Below, in pieces: positions 1 to 7,327 of a stretch of DNA of 33,977 bases (positions are counted from its first letter, which is position 1; each line of letters opens with the position of its first letter). The notes under the pieces are model-generated. The model saw nothing but the letters and a program-made list of their open reading frames with translations. It was not told where the DNA came from and made no database searches. The translations under genes were made by a program, and so were the position numbers. Source of the DNA: DATCVA01 sp036567205 (GTDB lineage Bacteria; Pseudomonadota; Gammaproteobacteria; Burkholderiales; Burkholderiaceae_B); assembly GCA_036567205.1 (NCBI GenBank), contig DATCVA010000279.1, positions 1 to 33,977 of the forward strand, written 5' to 3'.

Positions 1-307
1 CCTCGATAGCCCGCAATGCCGGGGCGATAATATCCATGTGATAGCGGATAACGCCGGCTTGATCGGCGCGTTCGCGGGGAAACTCCCGAATATCGGCACC
101 GGCGGCAAAATTGCCATCGGCACCACGTACCACAACGCAGCGCAATTGCGGATTAGCGGACAATTCAGTAAAGATTTGCGCGAGCTCATGCCACATGGAA
201 ACCGTAATCGCATTAAGCCGGCCCGTATGAACAAGCGTAACGAACGCCAGCGACTGGTCATACTGTACGGTGACCTGGCCAACGTTCCGAGAGCTGCCCG
301 CGGTCAT
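1..307 (-). CDS. Enoyl-CoA hydratase/isomerase family protein, 3' end cut off by the window
   Basis: The visible 102 or so N-terminal residues read as a crotonase-fold protein. After a short lead comes a beta-strand segment, then LNAI near residue 31, and then the oxyanion-hole region with AAGADIREF near residue 73, which matches the crotonase pattern (A.GADI.E). The family hydrates or isomerises enoyl-CoA thioesters; the substrate cannot be told from this part. The ATG lies in a 4-base ATGA overlap (304-307) with the stop of the malonyl-CoA decarboxylase gene, so the two genes are very probably translationally coupled in one operon. The rest of the gene, including the second catalytic region, lies left of the window. 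Confidence 0.85.
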   Translation of the reverse strand, partial: MTAGSSRNVGQVTVQYDQSLAFVTLVHTGRLNAITVSMWHELAQIFTELSANPQLRCVVVRGADGNFAAGADIREFPRERADQAGVIRYHMDIIAPALRAIE

Positions 308-1620
308 CGCCACCTCAGGTTGCGCCCCGCACTGGGCTTGCCGGCAGCCAGGTGTTCCAGGTTTTGATCCAGCTGGTCAAGATCGTATAAGTAATTGGCC
401 ATAATGCCGCAAGATTGCTCTAACCCCTTGGGCGAAAGGTCGGCGGCCCAATTTACACGCTCGATACGCGCGCCATTGCCTAAATGAAAGCGAGCCACCG
501 GATCGATAAGCACCCCGTCTTTCATGGTTAGCAGGTAGCGTGCGGCAAGCTTCAGCCCAGCCCGCTGCATTTCATCGGAGACATCGCCGCTGGCTGCAGC
601 TGCTTTTTGAAGCTGCTCAACCCATCTAAGCCCCGCTTGCGCATCGTCTTTCGTTTCCTGGCCATTGGTTTTTTCCCGCAATATTTCACGCAGCGCTTCG
701 CCCTTTTGCTTGGCTAGCCAAGCGGTAAACCCCGGAATCGGCGACAACGTCGCGAACGATTTAAGTTTGGGCAATTCCCGCAGCAACTCGTCGACAACAC
801 GTTTAAGTAAAAAATTACCAAAACTTATGCCGCGCAAGCCGGGCTGTGTATTAGAGATAGAATAAAAAATAGCCCAACGTGCTTTGTTTAACGCTTCGGC
901 CGGGGTGTTGGGATCGAGTAAAACCTGCACATTACCGGCCATTTCGTGCGCAAATGCGACCTCGACAAAAATCAGCGGTATGTCGCTCATGCGGGGATGA
1001 AAAAAAGCGTAGCAACGTCTGTTGTCGGCAACCCTATGACGCAATTCGTCCCACGAGCGAATCTCGTGAACAGCTTCGTATTGAATAAGCTTTTCCAGCA
1101 AGGACGCCGGCGAGTCCCACGTGATGGGTTTAAGTTCGAGCATGCCCACATCGAACCAGTTGGACAGCAGGTTTTCCAGTTCGCGCTCCAGCACCGTCAA
1201 ACCTTCAATCTGATTGCGGCAACGCAGCATGTCGGCGCGCAACTCCACCATGAAACGCAAGCTCCCGCCTTGCACGTTTAAGCGTTTAAGCAGCCGTACG
1301 CCGTAATCAGCGCGAGGCTCGAGAGACGATGCTGCGGCCACCAGGCCGGCCAACAAGTCGCGCCGCGCCTTTGCATCGGCCGCCGTGTAGCGCGCGCACC
1401 ACTGCTTGGCAGCACGATTGGCGCCTATATCGGTTAGCCGGGCAACATACAAAGGCTTAAGTTCGGCCGGGGTCGGCGCACGATCACGGTCCCACCACCG
1501 CCCAAGACGGGCGATGAGCCCTTCGGGAGCCTGGCTGGCCGCGGAGCCGCCATCTGGGGCGTCCGGCCGGGCAAGAGGATCAGCCTTGGTTCGCGCTGGG
1601 GTGCGTGTGTCGGCATTCAT
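304..1620 (-). CDS. Malonyl-CoA decarboxylase
   Basis: Decarboxylates malonyl-CoA to acetyl-CoA, in malonate use or in control of the malonyl-CoA pool. The 438-residue protein shows the two catalytic landmarks of the family: the serine in TLSPIPGF (Ser293) and the histidine in RFHLGNGA (His379). The latter is followed by the conserved NWAADLS and MANYLYDL stretch. The N-terminal half is the helical domain of the family. The frame stays open upstream to 1749, but the ATG at 1620 has AGGAG seven bases in front of it and the extra residues look non-coding, so 1620 is preferred. It overlaps the enoyl-CoA hydratase-family gene by ATGA. No malonyl-CoA synthetase or malonate transporter is visible in the window, so the source of its substrate is open. 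Confidence 0.93.
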   Translation of the reverse strand: MNADTRTPARTKADPLARPDAPDGGSAASQAPEGLIARLGRWWDRDRAPTPAELKPLYVARLTDIGANRAAKQWCARYTAADAKARRDLLAGLVAAASSLEPRADYGVRLLKRLNVQGGSLRFMVELRADMLRCRNQIEGLTVLERELENLLSNWFDVGMLELKPITWDSPASLLEKLIQYEAVHEIRSWDELRHRVADNRRCYAFFHPRMSDIPLIFVEVAFAHEMAGNVQVLLDPNTPAEALNKARWAIFYSISNTQPGLRGISFGNFLLKRVVDELLRELPKLKSFATLSPIPGFTAWLAKQKGEALREILREKTNGQETKDDAQAGLRWVEQLQKAAAASGDVSDEMQRAGLKLAARYLLTMKDGVLIDPVARFHLGNGARIERVNWAADLSPKGLEQSCGIMANYLYDLDQLDQNLEHLAAGKPSAGRNLRWR

Positions 1621-1896
1621 GAACCTGCTCCTGAGCGTTGAGGCCACAGCCCCGTTAAGTCGCGGCCTCACGACTGCTGTTTCCGGACAATGCACGCAGC
1701 GAGGCCTGCCTTTTAAGTATGTGCGTACAAAGGCCTTGGCCTTCAACAATAATTATGGCGAATTTTTCGCAATGGGCAAAGAGAGAGTTATCCCGATGAA
1801 AGGTTCCGCCGCCATGTGAAAGCTATTAGCAGGCTATTCAAGCATGAATTAGCATGGCAGAATAAGTTACTTACTTCCAGACTGGACGAACGGGCT

Positions 1897-2586
1897 ATGC
1901 ACATTCTAATCGCCGAAGACGATAGTATCCTGGCCGACGGACTTTCTCGTTCTCTTCGTTATGATGGTTATGCAGTCGACGTCGTCAACGATGGGTGCAG
2001 CGCCGACTCTGCTTTGCAGTTGCAAAGCTTCGACCTGCTTATCCTCGACCTGGACCTGCCCCGTATGTCGGGACTGTCGGTGCTGCGCCAGCTCCGACAG
2101 CGCCACACTCATATCCCTGTCCTTATTCTTACGGCTGCCGACACCGTCGAGCAACGCGTAACCGGACTGGACCTGGGGGCCGACGACTACATGGCCAAAC
2201 CCTTTGCGCTTAGCGAACTCGAGGCGCGCGTCAGGGCCCTGACACGCCGCAGTTCGGGCAACAGCACAACTTTGCTCAAGTACAAGCGTCTAAGCTTCGA
2301 TCTTAATGGCCGTATAGCCCACATCGATAATCAGCCGCTTGAGCTTTCTGCGCGGGAAACCAGCCTGCTCGAAATTTTTCTGTCTCGATGCGGCCGCATG
2401 ATCAGTAAGAATCAATTCGTCGATTTGCTTTGTGAATGGGGCGAGGAAGTTACCCCGAACGCAATCGAGGTGTATATACATCGTTTACGCAAAAAAATTG
2501 AACCCAGCGGAGCCAGAATCGTAACAGTGAGAGGTCTGGGGTACTGCCTGGAATCCGAAACCCACAACGACGAAATCGTTGCCTGA
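1897..2586 (+). CDS. OmpR-family response regulator (TctD-like)
   Basis: A 229-residue two-component regulator. The receiver domain (about 1-115) has the acidic pair in AEDD, the phospho-acceptor Asp51 in LILDLDLP, the switch Thr in LTAAD and the Lys in YMAKPF. A winged-helix OmpR/PhoB DNA-binding domain follows (about 125-225), with ELSARE and the C-terminal VRGLGYCLE wing. The frame is open upstream to 1816, but MHILIAEDD is the usual N-terminus of the family, so the ATG at 1897 is chosen; its ribosome site is weak. The sensor kinase follows 25 bases downstream. TctD-like assignment rests on the partner kinase and overall look; QseB-like is the alternative. The likely target is the MFS transporter gene downstream. 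Confidence 0.9.
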   Translation: MHILIAEDDSILADGLSRSLRYDGYAVDVVNDGCSADSALQLQSFDLLILDLDLPRMSGLSVLRQLRQRHTHIPVLILTAADTVEQRVTGLDLGADDYMAKPFALSELEARVRALTRRSSGNSTTLLKYKRLSFDLNGRIAHIDNQPLELSARETSLLEIFLSRCGRMISKNQFVDLLCEWGEEVTPNAIEVYIHRLRKKIEPSGARIVTVRGLGYCLESETHNDEIVA

Positions 2587-2611
2587 CAGATGCCGGCCCC
2601 GCGCTTTTTCA

Positions 2612-4090
2612 ATGTTTAGAGACCCCAAACTCGACAACGGCACCGGCACCGACGGAGTTCCCGCACAGCCATCCATTAGCAAAAAAAACAATAGAACAAT
2701 ACTTGGCAACATCATGATCTGGATGTTCGTTCCTTTGTTTTTACTATGGACCATTGGCCTTGTAATTACCTGGTTTATTGCCCAAAACATTGCCAACGCG
2801 CCTTACGACCGGGCATTGGCCGATCACTTGCGGCTGCTCAAGCACGAAATCGAACAACAAAAAATAGTCGATGGCGTTCACCTCTCTACCTCGGCGGTCA
2901 CGATTTTGCAGGGTGATAAAACCAACTTCATCCGCTGGGAAATCAGAGACATCAACGGTAACTCCATAGGCGGCAATGCCAATATTCCCCTTCCGGACAA
3001 CTGGACCTACGAAGAAAACCGAATACGCTTTCGAAACCAGACCCTCGAAGGGCAAAGCGTGCGCGTAGCCAATATCTGGGGCGGCCGAGACCTCAATGGC
3101 CTGCCGTTTCTAGGCGTCGTTGCCCAGTCCAATGAAATGCGTGCAACCCTTCAGCAGGAAATACTGACCGGCATGCTGACGCCGCAATTAATCGTTCTAC
3201 CCCTTGCCGCCCTACTGGCGGGACTCGGTCTGACGCAGGGCCTCGAACCGCTTAACTTGTTGCAAGAACGCATCCGGGCGCGGCGGGCAAACGATATGTC
3301 GCCCATCAGGGCCGACCTGGCGCCCGCCGAAATCGTCCCTCTGCTGGGCGCCATGAACGACTTGCTGACACGGCTGGCGGCAACCAACGAAACACAGCGA
3401 CGATTTGTAGCCAATGCCGCGCATCAGCTTAAAACGCCCCTCGCCGGTATGCGCACACAAGCTGAACTGGCGTTGCGCGAACACAGCCCGGAAAAAACGA
3501 ACGCCAGCCTGGAGCAACTGGTGCGAGGCTCCGAGCGCGCGACGCGCCTGGTCAATCAATTGCTGTCCCTGGCACGCGCTGAAAGCGCCGACGACCCTAT
3601 CGATCCAAGCTCGGACTGCATTGATCTGAACGAACTGGCCCATAGGAAAAGCTTGCGCTGGGTCGACGCGGCACTGAAGAAAGGCATTGACCTGGGCTTC
3701 GAGCCTGCAGCTACGCCTATGCATGTAGCCGGCAACAGAATGATGCTGGCCGAGATGCTGGCCAATATTATCGACAACGCCCTGCTCTACACTCCGCCTC
3801 AAGGATGGGTCACCGTACGGGTTGGCGGAGACGCGCTGTCCGCCTACCTGGAGGTGGAAGATTCCGGTCCAGGCATTGCCGCCGAAGAACGAGAGCGAGT
3901 TTTCGATCGATTTTTCCGCGTATTGGGCAGCACGGTAGACGGCAGCGGACTGGGACTTTCAATCGTAAAAGAAATTGCCGAAAGCCACGATGCAAGCATT
4001 GAGTTCATGCCGACCGGTCAGCGCAAAGGCATACCAGGCGGTACCTGCCTGCGGATCACGTTTACCCGGATAGAACTTGATGATGCATAA
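2612..4090 (+). CDS. Sensor histidine kinase (TctE-like)
   Basis: Membrane sensor of the pair, 492 residues from the ATG at 2612. Membrane segment 1 is at about 34-58, followed by a periplasmic 2CSK_N-type sensor domain of about 130 residues that begins ANAPYDRALADH. Membrane segment 2 is at about 188-208. The HisKA dimerisation domain carries His271 in FVANAAHQLKTPLAG. The ATPase domain shows NIIDNALLYTP, DSGPGIA and GSGLGLSIVKEIA. The HQLKTP box and the sensor domain fit TctE, the tricarboxylate sensor. The start is uncertain: a TTG at 2579 that overlaps the regulator would add 11 residues, and neither start has a strong ribosome site. The ligand cannot be read from sequence; a citrate-like acid is an inference from the family. 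Confidence 0.9.
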   Translation: MFRDPKLDNGTGTDGVPAQPSISKKNNRTILGNIMIWMFVPLFLLWTIGLVITWFIAQNIANAPYDRALADHLRLLKHEIEQQKIVDGVHLSTSAVTILQGDKTNFIRWEIRDINGNSIGGNANIPLPDNWTYEENRIRFRNQTLEGQSVRVANIWGGRDLNGLPFLGVVAQSNEMRATLQQEILTGMLTPQLIVLPLAALLAGLGLTQGLEPLNLLQERIRARRANDMSPIRADLAPAEIVPLLGAMNDLLTRLAATNETQRRFVANAAHQLKTPLAGMRTQAELALREHSPEKTNASLEQLVRGSERATRLVNQLLSLARAESADDPIDPSSDCIDLNELAHRKSLRWVDAALKKGIDLGFEPAATPMHVAGNRMMLAEMLANIIDNALLYTPPQGWVTVRVGGDALSAYLEVEDSGPGIAAEERERVFDRFFRVLGSTVDGSGLGLSIVKEIAESHDASIEFMPTGQRKGIPGGTCLRITFTRIELDDA

Positions 4091-4275
4091 CCGCAAATCG
4101 GTTTATTGACTGCAACACCCACGAAAAAGATACATTTTTTAACAATTATAGTACCGCTATTCCCGGTGCGTCAGTTTGATGTCAGAGTAATCCCATACCT
4201 TACGCTGCACGTTCGTGCATTGCGCATGCGATAAAACCTGAACCTCTTAGAGGCCAAACCGACACAGGAGACAGG

Positions 4276-5973
4276 ATGAACACAGGAACCACCGCCGCAC
4301 GAAAAGCGGCCGCCCTCGTTGGCGCGCCTGCGGCGACGTACCGTCCCATGACCCAGGAAGAACGGCGCGTGGTGTTTGCGTCTTCACTTGGCACTGTATT
4401 CGAGTGGTATGACTTTTACCTGTACGGATCGCTGGCTGCGGTCATCGCATCGCACTTTTTCTCGGGCGTAAATCCTACCGCCGGCTTCATTTTTGCACTT
4501 CTGGCGTTTGCCGCCGGCTTCGCAGTACGCCCGTTCGGCGCATTAGTCTTTGGCCGGCTGGGCGACCTGGTCGGACGAAAATACACTTTCCTGATCACCA
4601 TCATCATCATGGGAATGTCCACCTTTCTCGTCGGCGTATTGCCGTCCTATGGCTCCATCGGTATTGCGGCCCCCGTCATGCTGATCGTCCTGCGCCTGTT
4701 GCAAGGCCTGGCCCTGGGTGGCGAATACGGCGGCGCCGCCACCTATGTCGCAGAACACGCTCCACAGAACCGCCGCGGCTTCTACACCAGCTGGATTCAG
4801 ACGACAGCCACCATGGGGCTGTTCCTTTCATTGCTGCTGGTATTGGGCATCCGTACGGTATTGGGCGAGGAAGCTTTTTTAGACTGGGGCTGGCGTGTTC
4901 CCTTCTTGATTTCCGCGGGCCTGCTGGGTATTTCGGTATGGATACGCATGAAGCTCAATGAATCTCCTGCCTTCAAAAAAATGAAAGCGGAAGGCGGGGG
5001 ATCCAAGGCTCCCATCAAAGACTCATTCGGCAAGTGGAGCAACCTGAAACTCGTCTTGCTGGCACTGTTCGGCCTGACTGCCGGCCAAGCCGTCATCTGG
5101 TACACCGGCCAGTTTTATGCCCTGTTTTTTCTGACTAAAACGCTGGCCATCGAAGCCAACTCAGCCAGCATCATGATTGCTCTGGCGTTGCTTTTAGGTA
5201 CGCCTTTTTTTGTGGTCTTTGGCGTACTTTCCGACCGGATCGGACGCAAGCCCATCATTATGACCGGCTGCCTGCTAGCTGCCCTGACTTACTTTCCGAT
5301 ATTTATGGGACTGACCCATTTTGCCAACCCCACCCTCGAGCGGGCACAGACCACGGCGCCGGTTACCGTGGTTGCCGATCCGGCAACGTGCTCGTTCCAG
5401 TTCAACCCCGTTGGCGTCTCGGCATTCACCAGCTCGTGCGATGTCCTCAAAGCCTTCATGGCCAGCAACTCGGTCAATTACAACAACGAAGCCGCACCTG
5501 CCGGCACCGTCGCCAAAGTGCGCATAGGCCAGGACGAGTTTGCTTCGTTTGAAGGCAAAGGCCTTAGCCGAGGGGATTTCGCCGCGCAGTCAACCGAACT
5601 CAAGAAATCGCTCACGCAGGCCATTCGCAGCCACGGCTATCCCGAAAAGGCCGACCCATCGGAAATCAACTACATCATGGTGGTTTTACTGCTGGCGCTG
5701 CTGGTGATCCTGGTTACCATGGTCTATGGCCCGATCGCGGCCATGCTGGTTGAAATGTTTCCCACGCGTATCCGCTACACGTCCATGAGCCTGCCCTACC
5801 ACATCGGCAACGGCTGGTTTGGAGGCTTCCTGCCGCCCGTGGCCTTTGCCATCGTAGCGGCAACCGGCAACATATACGACGGCTTGTGGTACCCGATTAT
5901 CATTGCCATTATCACTCTGGTGATCGGGATGCTGTTTGTGAAAGAAACGAAAAGCAATGACATTAATGCCTAA
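4276..5973 (+). CDS. MFS transporter, metabolite:H+ symporter (MHS) family
   Basis: Inner-membrane, proton-coupled importer of 565 residues. The MHS hallmark GTVFEWYDFYLYGSLAA opens helix 1 (residues 39-55). The MFS loop motif GRLGDLVGRK lies at 93-102 and its pseudo-repeat GVLSDRIGRK at 316-325. LQGLALGGEYGGAATYVAE (142-160) is also typical of the family, which includes citrate, ketoglutarate and shikimate carriers. A strong ribosome site (AGGAGACAGG) precedes the ATG. Usual MHS members have about 430-450 residues. The excess is one hydrophilic insert at about 348-464 between two late helices, with two cysteines (372, 388). The gene lies just after a TctDE-type regulator pair, in the place where tctCBA usually sits, so it may carry the acid sensed by the kinase. 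Confidence 0.92.
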   Translation: MNTGTTAARKAAALVGAPAATYRPMTQEERRVVFASSLGTVFEWYDFYLYGSLAAVIASHFFSGVNPTAGFIFALLAFAAGFAVRPFGALVFGRLGDLVGRKYTFLITIIIMGMSTFLVGVLPSYGSIGIAAPVMLIVLRLLQGLALGGEYGGAATYVAEHAPQNRRGFYTSWIQTTATMGLFLSLLLVLGIRTVLGEEAFLDWGWRVPFLISAGLLGISVWIRMKLNESPAFKKMKAEGGGSKAPIKDSFGKWSNLKLVLLALFGLTAGQAVIWYTGQFYALFFLTKTLAIEANSASIMIALALLLGTPFFVVFGVLSDRIGRKPIIMTGCLLAALTYFPIFMGLTHFANPTLERAQTTAPVTVVADPATCSFQFNPVGVSAFTSSCDVLKAFMASNSVNYNNEAAPAGTVAKVRIGQDEFASFEGKGLSRGDFAAQSTELKKSLTQAIRSHGYPEKADPSEINYIMVVLLLALLVILVTMVYGPIAAMLVEMFPTRIRYTSMSLPYHIGNGWFGGFLPPVAFAIVAATGNIYDGLWYPIIIAIITLVIGMLFVKETKSNDINA

Positions 5974-6018
5974 CCGACCGATGCCCTGATACCCATGAGC
6001 AGGCTAACGGCAGCCCCG

Positions 6019-6088
6019 CCGGGAAGCCCCGAACAAGTCCCCGCGCCACCTGCATCTGGCCACACACGACTTGTTCAGAGTTTCCTGG
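6019..6088. repeat. 70-bp palindromic repeat element, copy A (MITE-like or IS-end remnant)
   Basis: Two 21-base arms (6019-6039 and 6068-6088) are inverted repeats of each other with 17 of 21 matches; all four differences are transitions. The arms carry a GAACAAGTC core around a 28-base centre. The left 38 bases (from 6022) match 31 of 38 positions with the sequence right at the end of the LysR gene at 21341, in the same orientation. It fills part of the gap between the convergent MFS and Bug genes, and no transposase is present. It may be a miniature element or the fused ends of a lost insertion sequence; I cannot name the family. Confidence 0.6.
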
Positions 6089-6199
6089 AAACGATATTAT
6101 TCCGTTTCTAGATCAAGCGTGAACGCGAAGGCGAAGCGCAGACATTACTGGTGTGCGGCTGCTGCGTCGACAAAGTTCACGTTTAATATAGAAATGGAA

Positions 6200-7210
6200 T
6201 TACTTATCTAGCTTGATGTTGTTCTCGTCAATAACTTTTCCCCAGATACTGATCTCTTTCTGGACAAAAGAACGAAACTCCTGCGGGCCGGCCGCAACAA
6301 TTTCCACGCCTTGGGACTTTAACTTATCGGCTGTCGCCGGCGTATTCAGCGCCTCGGCAAGGGCTTCGTGCATTTTTTGCGCAATGCTGTCAGACATTTT
6401 TTCTGAACCAATAATGCCCCACCACGTAGAGGCTTCGAAACCCTCAAAGCCACTTTCGGCCACAGTTGGTACATTGGGGAAAATAGCCGAACGCGTACGC
6501 GACGTAACCGCCAGCGGAACCAGGGTTCCGCCATCGACCAAGCCCTTGATGGCAAGCACCGAGCTGATGCCCAGTGGAATATGGTTGGCGGCAACGTCTA
6601 TGTGGATGGGGCCGCCCCCCCGATACGCCACTTGCTGCCAGTCAAAACCGCCTTTCTTGGACAAGCTGGCCAATGCCAGGTGCGACAGGCCCGCCGTACC
6701 TACCGTAGCGTAACTGACATGCGCCCCCTTTTTTGAAGCATCGACAAGCTGGCTAAAGCTTTTGTAATCGGACTTTGACCCCGTAAAAATGGCCATTGGC
6801 GCCGTCCCCAAAAGCGTCACATACGTGATGTCTTTCATTGTATCGAACGGAATGGTGTCTTTCATTAACTTAGCGTTTGTGACGTGGGTGTCGAACACCA
6901 GTCCAAACGTATGGTCGTCCCCTTTGGCAACAAAGCCTGTTCCAATCATTCCTGAGGCGCCGCTTCGATTTTCAACAACAACGCTTTGACCCAGTTTTTG
7001 AGACAACTGCGGCGCCAGCAATCGCGCCATTTGGTCTGCCGAGCCCCCTGGCGGGAAAGCGACGACCAATTGAATGGGCTTTGTGGGCCACGCATCCGCC
7101 CACGCCGTTGACAAGCCGCCCATAAGCAATGCCACACCGGCCAGAACAAAGCGGCTCTTTGAAAGTCCCCGCAGCGACCCTGCCGACGGTTTCTGTTTAT
7201 TGATTTCCAT
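6200..7210 (-). CDS. Bug/TctC-family periplasmic tricarboxylate-type binding protein (orphan)
   Basis: Periplasmic solute-binding protein of the tripartite tricarboxylate transporter family. It has 336 residues, with a basic start, a hydrophobic segment (about 22-37) and a likely signal-peptidase site near AWADA. WPTKPIQLVVAFPPGGSADQMAR is the family's first strand and ligand loop, and VVVENRSGASGMIG is the second conserved stretch. The ATG at 7210 is preferred over one at 7216 because GGAG sits six bases before it but directly against the upstream one. No TctA or TctB membrane partner is near, so it must share one encoded elsewhere or act as a sensor subunit. It lies 117 bases downstream of aconitase on the same strand, which hints at a tricarboxylate ligand. 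Confidence 0.9.
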   Translation of the reverse strand: MEINKQKPSAGSLRGLSKSRFVLAGVALLMGGLSTAWADAWPTKPIQLVVAFPPGGSADQMARLLAPQLSQKLGQSVVVENRSGASGMIGTGFVAKGDDHTFGLVFDTHVTNAKLMKDTIPFDTMKDITYVTLLGTAPMAIFTGSKSDYKSFSQLVDASKKGAHVSYATVGTAGLSHLALASLSKKGGFDWQQVAYRGGGPIHIDVAANHIPLGISSVLAIKGLVDGGTLVPLAVTSRTRSAIFPNVPTVAESGFEGFEASTWWGIIGSEKMSDSIAQKMHEALAEALNTPATADKLKSQGVEIVAAGPQEFRSFVQKEISIWGKVIDENNIKLDK

Positions 7211-7327
7211 GCACATCTCCTAAAATTATTATTATGTTGATACCCACGACCGTACGTAGCCAGCTATGTTGTTATCAAGCCCCTCTGTGCCCTTCAGCAC
7301 GAACCTGCCAGCATTATCCCCCTGATC

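Noticed and set aside
1759..1771. GCGAA/TTCGC repeat between the divergent decarboxylase and response-regulator genes as an operator.
   Set aside because: Five-base arms occur often by chance and nothing else supports the site.
3212..3802. Long open frame antisense to the sensor kinase gene.
   Set aside because: It lies wholly opposite a gene with clear kinase motifs, has no ribosome site and its translation shows no family pattern.
4106..4134. TTGACT with a 17-base gap to GATACA upstream of the MFS gene, as a sigma-70 promoter.
   Set aside because: The -35 box is good but the -10 box matches only three of six positions, and nothing else supports it.
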